Source: Phycisphaerales bacterium
Lineage (GTDB): Bacteria; Planctomycetota; Phycisphaerae; UBA1845; Fen-1342
Direction: 5' to 3'
DNA: 64,000 nt
Assembly (NCBI GenBank): GCA_016710275.1
Contig: JADJXS010000001.1
Span: 2,728,001-2,792,000 of the forward strand
This document shows, one piece after another, positions 17,766 through 26,955 of this stretch (the stretch's first letter is position 1; each line of letters begins with the position of its first letter). A program made the position numbers and the translations under genes. The notes under the pieces were generated by a model, which worked only from the letters and a program-made list of their open reading frames with translations, had not been told where the DNA came from and did not search any database.

Positions 17766-18578
17766 ATGCGAATATTGATGATCGGAGACGTGGTCGGTCG
17801 CCCCGGCCGCCACGCCTGCTCGCAGATCATCCCGCGCCTCATTCGCGAGGCGCAGGTGGACTTCGTGGTCGCCAACGCGGAAAACGCCGCCGGCGGCAGC
17901 GGGATCACGGCCGCGATGTTCCGCAAAATGCTGAACTACGGAGTGGATGTCTGCACGCTCGGCGACCACGTCTATAAGCGCCGCGAGATCGTCCCCACAC
18001 TGGAGTCTTCCGACCGCATCGTCCGCCCCGCCAACCTCCCGCCCACCGCCGCCGGCCGTGAATGGACGATCGTCGAAGCCCGCAACGGCGTCCGCGTGGC
18101 GGTCCTGACGCTGCTGGGGCGCCTGTTCATTCAGATGCGCGCCGATTGTGCTTTTCTGGCGGCCAATCGCCTCCTGCAGCAGCTTCCCCCCGACGTGAAG
18201 GTCGTTCTCGTGGATCATCACGCCGAAGCCAGCAGCGAAAAGATCGCGATGGGCTGGCACCTCGACGGGCGCGTGACGGCTGTGGTCGGCACGCACACGC
18301 ACGTGCAGACCGCAGATGAGCGCGTGTTGCCGAAGGGCGCCGCCTACATCACCGACCTGGGCATGACCGGCCCGCACGACTCCGTTTTGGGTCGAAACAA
18401 GGACGCGGTTCTTTCCGCACTGCTGACGACGATGCCGGTGCCCTTCGATGTCGCCACGGGAGATGTCGCGCTGAACGGCGTGATGATCGAATGCGACCCG
18501 GAAACGGGCCGATCGACAAGCATCTCGCGCGTCTCCATCGCGGAGTCCAGTGCGCCGCCGTCGGGCGAGGATGATTGA
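17766..18578 (+). CDS. YmdB-family metallophosphoesterase (TIGR00282)
   Basis: The 270-residue product matches the YmdB family of dinuclear-metal phosphodiesterases, which in Bacillus hydrolyse 2',3'-cyclic nucleotides and affect RNA decay and biofilm choice. Visible metal-ligand motifs are GDVVGRPGR (Asp8), VANAENAAGG, TLGDHVYKRRE, VDHHAEASSEK and VVGTHTHVQTADE. Length is normal (about 260-280). ATG 17766 has GGAG 9 nt upstream. The M16-like gene begins 21 bases after its stop, so the two are probably co-transcribed; no functional link between them is known to me. Confidence 0.93.
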   Translation: MRILMIGDVVGRPGRHACSQIIPRLIREAQVDFVVANAENAAGGSGITAAMFRKMLNYGVDVCTLGDHVYKRREIVPTLESSDRIVRPANLPPTAAGREWTIVEARNGVRVAVLTLLGRLFIQMRADCAFLAANRLLQQLPPDVKVVLVDHHAEASSEKIAMGWHLDGRVTAVVGTHTHVQTADERVLPKGAAYITDLGMTGPHDSVLGRNKDAVLSALLTTMPVPFDVATGDVALNGVMIECDPETGRSTSISRVSIAESSAPPSGEDD

Positions 18579-18599
18579 CCGCACCGGACGGCCACAACG

Positions 18600-21350
18600 A
18601 TGACCAGCAATCCCGGCCCGAAGAAACTCGGCGCGATGCGCTATGCACATGCGCCCGACGGAACAAGCCATCCGCCGCGCTCCGGCCCCACCGGCCGTCG
18701 GCGGGGCATCCGGGCCGCCGGTCGTGTTCTCGTCGGATTGGTGCTTTGCGGCCTGTCTACCAACCTGGCCCGTGCCCAATTCCCACCCCTCCCCCCAGCC
18801 GAAGCGCCCCATTCCCAACCGACAAATCCCAACGCCGACGGCCGTGCAGCCTCCGCGCAGCCTCCGGACGCGGATCCGCCGGCGGCCGGCGTGCCCGCAG
18901 CCGGCGCGACATTCTCCCCCGCCCCCCGCGCACTGAACCCCCTTTCCGAACGCACGCGCTACGACGTGCTTCGCAACGGCGTACAGGTCGTGGTCGTCGA
19001 AGATCGCGAGCGCCCGCTCATCGCCGTGCAACTGTGGATTCGCACGGGATTCGCGGATGACGACGAGCTGCCCGGCACCTGCGAACTCGTGCGCGCGACA
19101 CTCGATGCGCGCCGTCGCCGGGACGCAGCGCTCGGCGCCGCTCACCTGTCGCTCGATAGCCAAACGCTCGCCGACGCGACGGCCTTTTTCTCGCTCATCC
19201 CGGCGGACGAGGCGCTGCTCGCGGCCACGCTCCGCGCTCACGCTGACTTGCTGATGGACCGCCCCCTCTCCGCGCAGGAGCTTGCCGCGGCGACGCCATT
19301 GACCGACGGAGTGCCCCTTTACTCTAAATCCCGCGACGTGGCCCGACTTCGAGCGGCGCTGTTCTCCGGACATCCCTACTCAATCCGCCCCCCTTCGGCC
19401 GAAGACTTCACCGCGGCCGCCGAGCTGGCCGAGGAATTCCGCGCAACGCGATTCGTTTCCCGCTCGGCGGTCGTCGTTGTCGGCGGAGACGTGACCCGAG
19501 CGGCCGCAATGGCCGCCGTTCGCGACGCTTTCGACGGAGTTCCCGATCGCCCTCGCCCGACCCGCGCAGACCGCGACATTCCGCGGCATCCGATGCCCCA
19601 ACAGCCCCCGCCGCAGGTGGACGGCCACGCGATCGTGACCCTCGGCTGGGTGACGCCCTTCCATTCCGATTTCGAGAACGTCGTCCTCGAAGTGTTGATG
19701 CACCGCCTGTGCAACCCGGTCGATGGTCCTCTCCACCGAGCGCTGACTGAAATCGGCTGCCCGGCGCCGAAGTGGCGGCTGACGCGGATGCGCGACGCGG
19801 GGATTCTGACAGTCTCAATTCAGAGCGACGGCACGAGAGCCGAGCAGCGCGGCGGTGCGATTCACGACCGCGTGCTGGCGACCCTGCGCGCAGCGGGCGC
19901 TGCGCCGCTCGACCCGATCGAGCTGCTCCGCGCGCGGGCGCTTGCATCCGCCCAATTGAGAAGCGTGCGCACTTCCTTCTCGGCGACACTGCAGCGGCTG
20001 GGCGAGATCGAGGCGGTGGGCGGAGACATGCTGCTGGCCGAACTGGACTTCGCCCGCGTACAGCGCGTGCTCGCGGCCGATGTCCGCGAAGCGGCGTTGT
20101 CGCTGGCGGACCGCCCGCCCGCGATGATCGTGAGGCCCTTCGAGCAGCCCACCGCGGTGCAATTCGACGTGGATCGCTTCGACGCGATTCCGCCGCTCGT
20201 GGCCCCCGCGCCGGTGCCGCATGTTCGAATCCTCCGGCCGACTTCCGACGCGAACTATCGGGAGTTTGCGGGGGAAACCTGCGGCCTGATCGCCAATCCT
20301 CGCACCGACTCCGGCAGCGCCGTCCTCTTCGCCTTGGGCGCACGGCTCCCTTGCCAATCTGCTGCCGCGGCACAACCGTACTCGAGCCTTCATGCACAAT
20401 TCAGCTTTCGGGGCGCCACAGTGGTGGAGTCAGTCCACCCGGCAACACTTGCCCTGGTCGCGCCCGCCGAGCAGGCCCCGGCAGTCGTCGAACTGCTTCG
20501 CCGCTACGGCCGCGACAAATCCACCGAATCCGTCGGCGCCACCACGACGGACCCACTGCCCGCACAAGTAATCGGGTTGGTCGGATCGACCGACGCACCC
20601 GCCGCGTTCGAGCTGCCGATGGCCTGGGGCGTTGTTGGAATGCAGGAACTGGCGCCATTCCCCCGCTACGACGCACAGAGCGGCCCGCCGCGCGATCGTC
20701 AGGCACCACCCGAGCCAAGCGCCGCCGCGCTTCTCACGGGCGGCAGCCCCCTCGAACTTCATGCACTGCTGGAAGCCGCGAATGACCGGGTTCCGCCCCT
20801 GTGGCCGTTTCTGATCGCCACTTTGCTCGATTCCCGCCTCCAATCTCGCGACCATCCCGCGGACACCGACTCGCCCCGCTGGAGTGCCCGCCCCTTCGGA
20901 AACCGCGGCGTGCTCGTGACGATTCGGGCACCGGCGAACGAGGCGGCCGCCCTGCTGAAATCACTCGAATTCGCCCGTACAGAACTGGCGGACGTGACGG
21001 CCCCGACGCTGGATCGCGCCTATCGAAGTGCCGCGATCTGGTCGTACCACGTGTACGAATCCGACACCGCGCTGGCGCGCCATGCGCTCGAATGCGCGAT
21101 TCTGGCGCGTCCTGGCGCGGAAAGCCGCGATTCCGCGCAGCCCGCCGCCGATCCCGTCGCCGCCGCCGACACCGTAACCGCCGCCCGGCAATGCCTCGCC
21201 GATGGCGGTGCGCCCCGGCTGCGTGCCGTCATTCAGATCGGCGGAAATGCGGAAATCATCTCCGCGACGGGGCTGATCCCCGCCGAGCGCGTCCGGACCG
21301 CCGGCAAGCCCCCGGCCCAGCCGCCCGAGCCGGAATTGAAGAGCGACTGA
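18600..21350 (+). CDS. M16 peptidase-like protein lacking the HxxEH zinc motif
   Basis: A 916-residue exported protein. The N-terminus is long and basic (residues 1-40), then a hydrophobic core (GRVLVGLVLCGLSTNLARAQ) with an AxA-type cleavage site near residue 59. A Pro/Ala-rich linker leads into an M16 domain (YDVLRNGVQVVVVEDRERP, then AVQLWIRTGFADD). Where active M16 peptidases have HxxEH, this protein reads LPGTCELVRATL (about 158-168): both His are missing. A second M16-like half follows (GVLVTIRAPANEAAALLKS). It is therefore likely a non-catalytic, binding or chaperone-like homologue, as in M16 heterodimers whose partner carries the zinc site; no partner gene is in the window. Confidence 0.75.
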   Translation: MTSNPGPKKLGAMRYAHAPDGTSHPPRSGPTGRRRGIRAAGRVLVGLVLCGLSTNLARAQFPPLPPAEAPHSQPTNPNADGRAASAQPPDADPPAAGVPAAGATFSPAPRALNPLSERTRYDVLRNGVQVVVVEDRERPLIAVQLWIRTGFADDDELPGTCELVRATLDARRRRDAALGAAHLSLDSQTLADATAFFSLIPADEALLAATLRAHADLLMDRPLSAQELAAATPLTDGVPLYSKSRDVARLRAALFSGHPYSIRPPSAEDFTAAAELAEEFRATRFVSRSAVVVVGGDVTRAAAMAAVRDAFDGVPDRPRPTRADRDIPRHPMPQQPPPQVDGHAIVTLGWVTPFHSDFENVVLEVLMHRLCNPVDGPLHRALTEIGCPAPKWRLTRMRDAGILTVSIQSDGTRAEQRGGAIHDRVLATLRAAGAAPLDPIELLRARALASAQLRSVRTSFSATLQRLGEIEAVGGDMLLAELDFARVQRVLAADVREAALSLADRPPAMIVRPFEQPTAVQFDVDRFDAIPPLVAPAPVPHVRILRPTSDANYREFAGETCGLIANPRTDSGSAVLFALGARLPCQSAAAAQPYSSLHAQFSFRGATVVESVHPATLALVAPAEQAPAVVELLRRYGRDKSTESVGATTTDPLPAQVIGLVGSTDAPAAFELPMAWGVVGMQELAPFPRYDAQSGPPRDRQAPPEPSAAALLTGGSPLELHALLEAANDRVPPLWPFLIATLLDSRLQSRDHPADTDSPRWSARPFGNRGVLVTIRAPANEAAALLKSLEFARTELADVTAPTLDRAYRSAAIWSYHVYESDTALARHALECAILARPGAESRDSAQPAADPVAAADTVTAARQCLADGGAPRLRAVIQIGGNAEIISATGLIPAERVRTAGKPPAQPPEPELKSD

Positions 21351-21436
21351 CGAACGCCGGCAGTCCGTATAATCCCCGGCTTGCGCCGCGGACGCTGCGG
21401 CCGATTGCGTGCGCGAAATCCCGGCAGAGAAGACCC

Positions 21437-22750
21437 ATGATTGACCTGAAGCTGATTCGCGAAAACCCCGAGTTGGTCCGAGCCGCCGCTCGAGACAAGC
21501 GCCTGAATTGTGACGTGGACGCCCTGCTGGCGGTTGATGCCCGGCGTCGGGCGCTTGAAAGCGAATTCGATGCGCTTCGCCATCGGCAAAAGCAGGCCGG
21601 CGAAAAAATCGCCAAGGCGTCAAAGGAAGATCGCGCCGCACTGACAGCCGAAATGGCCGAGGTCAAGGCCCGCGTCGCTTCCCTGGAAACAGAGCTGGAG
21701 GCGGTCGCCGCCGAGTTGCACGGACACATGCTGCTGATGCCGCAGATTCCCGATGCGGCGGCTCCGCGCGGCGCCAGCAGTGCCGACAATGTGGAAGTAC
21801 GCCGGGTCGGCACAACCCGTGCACGAGCGGACTTCGGACCCACCTTTCGCGATCACGTGGACCTCGCCGCCCACCTGGACATCGTGGATTTCGAGCGCGG
21901 CGTGAAAATCGCCGGCACGCGCAACTACGTGCTGAAGGGCGCGGGCGCAGCGCTGCACGAGGCCGTGCTGCGGCTGGCGTGGGATGTGATGAGCGAGCGG
22001 CGCGTCAACAGCCCCGACGGGGCACGCGAGCTGGCTTTCACGCCCCTGACGGTGCCGGTGCTGGTGAAGGATCGCCTGATGGAGGGAACCGGCTTTTTTC
22101 CGCTTCATCGCGACGAGGTTTATCTCTGCGAGCGCGACGGACAAAGCCTGGTCGGCACGTCCGAGGTGCCCGTCACCGGCTTTCACATGGACGAAGCACC
22201 GCCGGAATCGGAACTGCCGCGGCTCTACTTCGCCCGCAGCACCTGCTTCCGCCGGGAAGCGGGCGCCGCCGGTAAGGACACCCGCGGCCTCTATCGCATT
22301 CATTTCTTCGACAAGATCGAGCAGGTGGTCGTTTGCCGGGCCGATGCGGCCGAATCCGCCCACTGGCACGCCGAGATCATCGCCAATGCCGAGCGCGTGT
22401 TGCAGCGGCTGGAGCTGCCCTATCGCGTGGTCGAGTGCTGCACCGGCGACATGGGGCAGGGCAAAGTCCGGATGTTCGACATCGAAACGTGGATGCCCAG
22501 CCGCGACGCTTACAGCGAGACGCATTCCGCCAGCCGCTTCCACGACTTTCAGGCGCGGCGCCTCAACCTCCGCTATCGCGACAGCGCCGGGAAGATGCAG
22601 TACTGCCACACGCTCAACAACACCGTGATCGCCTCCCCGCGCATCCTCATCCCGATTCTGGAATTGAACCAGGAGACTGATGGAAGCGTGCGAATCCCCA
22701 CGGCGCTGCGGCCCTATATGGCCGGACTGGAGCGCATCGCGCCGCGCTGA
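21437..22750 (+). CDS. serS: Seryl-tRNA synthetase
   Basis: Charges tRNA-Ser with serine in the cytoplasm. The 437-residue protein has the N-terminal coiled-coil arm (residues about 30-100, rich in Glu, Lys and Ala), the serine-binding TxE motif (GTSEVPVTGFHMDE), class II motif 2 (RSTCFRREAGAAGKDTRGLY) and motif 3 (NNTVIASPRILIPILELNQ). Motif 2 has RREAG where RSEAG is more common, and motif 3 has the less usual NNTVIAS in place of NGSGLAV; both still fit the family. ATG 21437 begins the canonical MIDLKLIRENPE. It lies 86 bases after the M16-like gene and ends at a strong hairpin. Confidence 0.96.
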   Translation: MIDLKLIRENPELVRAAARDKRLNCDVDALLAVDARRRALESEFDALRHRQKQAGEKIAKASKEDRAALTAEMAEVKARVASLETELEAVAAELHGHMLLMPQIPDAAAPRGASSADNVEVRRVGTTRARADFGPTFRDHVDLAAHLDIVDFERGVKIAGTRNYVLKGAGAALHEAVLRLAWDVMSERRVNSPDGARELAFTPLTVPVLVKDRLMEGTGFFPLHRDEVYLCERDGQSLVGTSEVPVTGFHMDEAPPESELPRLYFARSTCFRREAGAAGKDTRGLYRIHFFDKIEQVVVCRADAAESAHWHAEIIANAERVLQRLELPYRVVECCTGDMGQGKVRMFDIETWMPSRDAYSETHSASRFHDFQARRLNLRYRDSAGKMQYCHTLNNTVIASPRILIPILELNQETDGSVRIPTALRPYMAGLERIAPR

Positions 22751-22779
22751 ACCCCTGCGCCTCCCCGATGAATCCCCCA

Positions 22780-22806
22780 CGGCCGCGTTGAGCCTCAGCG
22801 CGGCCG
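22780..22806. terminator. Bidirectional hairpin between serS and the convergent lipoprotein gene
   Basis: CGGCCGCG (22780-22787) pairs perfectly with CGCGGCCG (22799-22806); inside, TGAG pairs with CTCA around a single-base loop with one T-G wobble between, giving a stem of 13 pairs. It begins 30 bases after the serS stop and contains the stop codon of the opposing gene at 22795. No T-run follows on either strand. Confidence 0.5.
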
Positions 22807-23325
22807 CGGCGGGGGCACCCGACCGCCCTTGAACTCGAGCCGATATTCGTCGAACAGGGTCTCGCCCCCCGGTGCCATCAACCGCACGTTCAGGATGTAC
22901 GTCCCCGGACGCAGCGGCGGATTCTCCAGCTTCAGCGGGAAGCAGAAGAAAAACGGCGAGGAGCGATCACGAAAGCGGGCCAGCGTCGCGTGGCTGTCGA
23001 TCGTCACCGGCCAGAATCCGATCCGCTCGCCGAACGGGTCCGAACTGGCCGGGCGGCGCTCGTACAGCTCAAAGTGAAACGTGCCGAAAACCTTGACCGG
23101 ATCCTCCAACTGGTCAAAGGCGGCCACCACCACCTCCAGCGCATCCGGGTTGCCGTCATTCGCGAAGCTGATCGGGCGGGTGAAGCTGTACGGCTGGATC
23201 CGCAGCTCGCGCGGCATCATCAGTCGAACGTACGCCGCGACCGAATCATCCACGCTCACGGTCGCCGGCGCACAGCCGGTCAGCACGGCGGCCATCAGCA
23301 GGGCCGGTATCAGTCGGGCACTCAT
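22795..23325 (-). CDS. Putative lipoprotein, unknown function
   Basis: A 176-residue protein beginning MSARLIPALLMAAVLTGCAP, a lipoprotein signal with lipobox LTGC. The ATG at 23325 has GAGG 5 nt upstream; the longer frame to 23478 adds an Arg/Cys-rich stretch that does not look like protein. The mature part is largely beta-strand in character (VRLMMPRELRIQPYSFTRP, FHFELYERRPASSDPFGERI, PLRPGTYILNVRLMAPGGET), like small immunoglobulin-like or carbohydrate-binding folds, and it ends in PPPRPR. No family is recognised. Probably anchored in the outer or inner membrane. Confidence 0.75.
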   Translation of the reverse strand: MSARLIPALLMAAVLTGCAPATVSVDDSVAAYVRLMMPRELRIQPYSFTRPISFANDGNPDALEVVVAAFDQLEDPVKVFGTFHFELYERRPASSDPFGERIGFWPVTIDSHATLARFRDRSSPFFFCFPLKLENPPLRPGTYILNVRLMAPGGETLFDEYRLEFKGGRVPPPRPR

Positions 23326-23639
23326 GCAATCCTCGCATGATGGGCGGCACGGTCGCGCGGCGCAGCGCCGGTCGCGTCGGGGCATAGTGTAGCGGGGCCA
23401 TGTGCCGAGGGCGTGGCCCCCGTTCAGAGTCCCCGGCCTCGCGCCATTCGCAACCCGATCGACCGCCGCCCCTGCCACTCGCGCAATCCAACGGCATTTC
23501 TGTTGAACCCGCGTGAATTTCGCACCTGGTCCGTCGCCGGGGCTTTGGAGCCGACCGGTCCCGTCCGAGGCCCCCTGTCGCCGCGGTTCGTTCCGCAGCC
23601 GGCAGTATCCGCTCGAGAGCTTGCCGTAGGAGAGAGTCG
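23326..23639. other. Divergent intergenic region, 314 bases
   Basis: Lies between the lipoprotein gene (minus) and the 239-residue orphan (plus). Apart from the AGGAGAG ribosome binding site just before 23640 I see no RNA gene, repeat or clear promoter here. Confidence 0.4.
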
Positions 23640-24359
23640 ATGGCCGGTGACGTGGCTTATGTGGCGTACGGATTGGACCCCACCTTCATTCAGATCAGCC
23701 GGCGCTTCCGGGATCTGCACGGAATCGACGTCCGCTCGCATGTACACCGGATGCTGAAGGTGAACCGCCGGTTGGAGGAGGGATTTGATTTCGAGCCAAA
23801 GAGCGTGGGGCTGTGGACCCAGGCATTGATCGGGGCGGGCTTTCAGCGCGACCAGCGCGACTGGCACCTGGGACTGATCCCCTCCGTCGGCCTGATCGCC
23901 GCCGGAGCAACCCACGGCGAGGGCTTCCGCGAGGAAGGATCGCCCAGCCTGCATTGTGCCGTGGCGGCGGATCGCTGCAACATCCACCTGGACAACGTCG
24001 GCTTCCGGCTCAAGGGCTATGGGCCGGACGCCCCCCAGCACATCGTCGATGAGCTGATCTGGCAGGACAAGATCGTCCGCCCGCTGCGCCGCATCCTGCC
24101 CTCCTTCGCCACGAACTTCCTGCACCGTCTGCACCCGGTCGTTCCCAACTCCCGGCAGATGACCCCCTTCGGCGCGGTCGGAGTGGAGTTCGACGTGGCA
24201 TCCGGCCGCAGCGCGAATCTGCAGCAGAGCTGGCGGCTGACGATCGATGTGACGCATTCCTGCAAGAACTCCACCTGCGACGCGCTGCGAGCGCTCGACG
24301 GCCGCAAGCTGGAGGGCGATAACCGGCTTCTGCTGACGATCAAGGTGCTGGGAATGTAG
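23640..24359 (+). CDS. Hypothetical protein, 239 aa
   Basis: ATG 23640 has an AGGAGAG ribosome binding site 5 nt upstream, which fixes the start. The protein begins MAGDVAYVAYGLDPTFIQIS, has no signal peptide or membrane segment, and contains several His-rich stretches (RSHVHRML, RDWHLGLIP, LHCAVAADRCNIHLDN). Two Cys near the end (THSCKNSTCD) could bind a metal. The opposite strand has a very long open frame, but codon structure and the strong RBS support this strand. I recognise no family; the content is compatible with a soluble enzyme or lipid-binding fold, but no function is assigned. Confidence 0.65.
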   Translation: MAGDVAYVAYGLDPTFIQISRRFRDLHGIDVRSHVHRMLKVNRRLEEGFDFEPKSVGLWTQALIGAGFQRDQRDWHLGLIPSVGLIAAGATHGEGFREEGSPSLHCAVAADRCNIHLDNVGFRLKGYGPDAPQHIVDELIWQDKIVRPLRRILPSFATNFLHRLHPVVPNSRQMTPFGAVGVEFDVASGRSANLQQSWRLTIDVTHSCKNSTCDALRALDGRKLEGDNRLLLTIKVLGM

Positions 24360-24518
24360 GCCGGGCGGGCGCTGAGGCGGCAGTCGCGGCGCGCGGGTAC
24401 ACTGACCCTCGCGCGCTCCGGCGGGATGGACGGGCACTGCCGGCGCGTGAGGCGGCGTCTGAAACGGACCGACGCCCGGCCGCGTTCCCGAGTCGCCCAC
24501 TGCACGGCAAGCCCCCTT

Positions 24519-26927
24519 ATGGCCAGCGCCGCATTCACGCTGAATCGTGCCGAGGTCGTCGATCAGAATTTCATCGCGCTGTGCAGACAGCACGGCGGCG
24601 GTTGCGGCATGCAGCCGCGGCGCCCGCTGGATGACCCCCTCCTTCGCGACACCCCCGACCTGACGGGCCGCGTGCTGCGCGAGCTGTTCGAGTCGCAGAT
24701 CATCAGCCGCCACCTGGACCTGATCACCCGCGCGCTGCGCCGCCTGAACCGCACCTTCTACACCATCGGCAGCAGCGGGCACGAAGGCGTCGCCGTCCTC
24801 GGCCGGGTGCTTCGCAACAGCGACCCCGCGTTCCTGCACTATCGCGACGGCGCGCTGCTCGCCGAGCGCAGCCGGCAGACGCCGAACGTCGACTTCATCC
24901 GCGACACGCTGCTCTCGTTCATGGCGGCGCGTGCCGAGCCGATCAGCGGCGGGCGTCACAAAGTCTGGGGCAGCGTGCCGATGTGCGTGCTGCCGCAGAC
25001 CAGCACCATCGCCAGCCATCCGCCCAAGAGCGTCGGGGCGGCCATGGCCATCGAGCGCACCCGCCGACAGGGCCGCCGCGCGCAATGCGGGGCCTTCGGC
25101 GAACTCCCGACGGACGCGATCGTGCTCTGCACCTTCGGTGACGCCAGTATCAACCACAGCGTCGCACAGGGCGCATTCAACACCGCCGCCTACGCGACCT
25201 ACCAGAATCTGCCGGTGCCCGTGCTCTTCGTCTGCGAGGACAACGGCATCGGCATCAGCGTGCACACCGCCCCCGGCTGGGTGCAGGCATCCTTCTCGAA
25301 CCGCACGGGAATCCGTTATTTCGCGGGCGACGGGCTGGACCTCGTCAGCGCCTATCGCGCGGCGTCGGAGGCCGCGAACTTTGTTCGCTCGGCCCGGCGA
25401 CCGGCGCTTCTGCATCTTCGCACGGTGCGCTTGATGGGCCACGCCGGCACCGACCCCGAGACCGAGTACCACACGCTCGAACAAATCACCGCCGCCGAGG
25501 CGCTCGACCCGCTGCTGGCTTCGGCCCGGCTTATGATCGAATCCGGGTTCATGACCGGGCCGGAGGTGCTGGAGCTGTACGAGGACGTGCGCCGCCGCAT
25601 CAAGGACACCTCCGACGCGCTGGGCGACGCAGCGCAGCTCACCTCGGCCGCGGAGGTGATCGCGCCGCTGGGTCCGCACGACGCCGCGGCCGTCGCGCGC
25701 GAGGCCGCGCGCCCGGCGGCGCCCGACGCCCGCCTGCACGCCTTCGCGCTGGACTCCACGCCGGGCTTCCTGAAATCGGGCGAGGGAGCGCGTCTGCCCG
25801 AAAATCAGCCGCCGCGGCACATGGCCGTGCTGCTCAACTGGGCGCTGCGCGACCTGCTGGCCAAGTACCCGGAAATGAGCGTCTTCGGCGAGGACGTGGC
25901 CGCCCGCGGCGGCGTGTACTACGTCACCGCCGGCCTCTCGGCCCGCTTCGGCCTGGGCCGCGTCTTCAACACGCTGCTGGACGAAACCAGCATTCTCGGA
26001 ATGGCGATCGGCGCGGGCCACCTGGGCATGCTCCCGGTCCCCGAGATCCAGTACCTGGCCTATGTGCATAACGCGATTGACCAGCTCCGCGGCGAGGCCT
26101 GCAGCGCGTCCTTCTTCTCGAACGGGCAATTCCCCAATCCGATGGTCGTGCGCATCCAGTCGCTCGGCTATCAGAAGGGATTTGGCGGGCACTTTCACAA
26201 CGACAACAGCATCGCGGCGCTGCGCGACATTCCGGGGCTGATCGTCGCGATTCCCGCGCGCGGCGACGACGCAGCGCGCATGCTGCGGACCTGCCTCGCC
26301 CTGGCGCGCGTCCACGGGCGCGTGGTCGCGTTCCTCGAGCCCATCGCCCTCTACATGACCAAGGACCTGCACGAAACCGGCGACGGCGCATGGGTCTGTC
26401 GATACCCCGCCCCGGACCAGCACATCCCCCTCGGCGAGGGCGCCCTCTATCGCTGGGACGGATCGGCTTTCTCTGCGGTCGGCGTCGATGGGCGCCGCGA
26501 GCCGCCCGATTCCGTTGGCGAAGCGGACGATCTCACCATCATCACCTTCGGCAACGGCGTGCACATGTCGCTTCGCGCTGCGCTGGAGCTGCGCCGCACC
26601 CACGACCTGCGCGCCCGCGTCGTCGACCTGCTCTGGGTCAGCCCCCTCAACGAAGCGCTGATCGAGCAGCAGGCGCGCGCCTGCGGCCGGGTGCTCTGCG
26701 TGGACGAAGGTCGCCGCAGCGGCGGCGTCTCCGAGTCGATCCTGTCCTTGATCGCCGAACGCTGCGGCGGCGCGGTCGCCGTCGCGCGGCTCACCGGCCT
26801 CGACACCTACATCCCTCTCGGCCCGGCCGCCAACTTCGTGCTGCCGACCGAACAGGACGTCGTTCGCGACGCCGTCGCCCTCTGCGGCGCAAACCGGCGC
26901 GCGACACAGCCGGGTGCAGCCCGTTGA
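24519..26927 (+). CDS. Fused alpha-beta 2-oxoacid (branched-chain type) dehydrogenase E1 component
   Basis: An 802-residue single-chain E1 that would decarboxylate a 2-oxoacid with thiamine diphosphate and pass the acyl group to a lipoyl E2. Residues about 50-390 match E1-alpha: YTIGSSGHEG, HYRDGALLAER and the ThDP/Mg motif GDAS (207-210) to EDN (240-242), where GDG..NN is classical. After a short linker, residues about 435-790 match E1-beta (VFGEDVAARGGVYYVTAGLS, NTLLDETSILGMAIGAGHLG, ITFGNGVHMSLRAAL). The two halves are normally separate genes. No E2 or E3 gene is in the window. ATG 24519 begins the protein-like sequence; the frame is open back to 24426. Confidence 0.88.
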   Translation: MASAAFTLNRAEVVDQNFIALCRQHGGGCGMQPRRPLDDPLLRDTPDLTGRVLRELFESQIISRHLDLITRALRRLNRTFYTIGSSGHEGVAVLGRVLRNSDPAFLHYRDGALLAERSRQTPNVDFIRDTLLSFMAARAEPISGGRHKVWGSVPMCVLPQTSTIASHPPKSVGAAMAIERTRRQGRRAQCGAFGELPTDAIVLCTFGDASINHSVAQGAFNTAAYATYQNLPVPVLFVCEDNGIGISVHTAPGWVQASFSNRTGIRYFAGDGLDLVSAYRAASEAANFVRSARRPALLHLRTVRLMGHAGTDPETEYHTLEQITAAEALDPLLASARLMIESGFMTGPEVLELYEDVRRRIKDTSDALGDAAQLTSAAEVIAPLGPHDAAAVAREAARPAAPDARLHAFALDSTPGFLKSGEGARLPENQPPRHMAVLLNWALRDLLAKYPEMSVFGEDVAARGGVYYVTAGLSARFGLGRVFNTLLDETSILGMAIGAGHLGMLPVPEIQYLAYVHNAIDQLRGEACSASFFSNGQFPNPMVVRIQSLGYQKGFGGHFHNDNSIAALRDIPGLIVAIPARGDDAARMLRTCLALARVHGRVVAFLEPIALYMTKDLHETGDGAWVCRYPAPDQHIPLGEGALYRWDGSAFSAVGVDGRREPPDSVGEADDLTIITFGNGVHMSLRAALELRRTHDLRARVVDLLWVSPLNEALIEQQARACGRVLCVDEGRRSGGVSESILSLIAERCGGAVAVARLTGLDTYIPLGPAANFVLPTEQDVVRDAVALCGANRRATQPGAAR

Positions 26928-26955
26928 GCACCCCCCGGCGCGGAGGCCGCGACTG

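Noticed and set aside
20222..20236. tRNA-like GTTCGAATCC
   Set aside because: Lies inside the M16-like coding sequence and no cloverleaf can be built around it.
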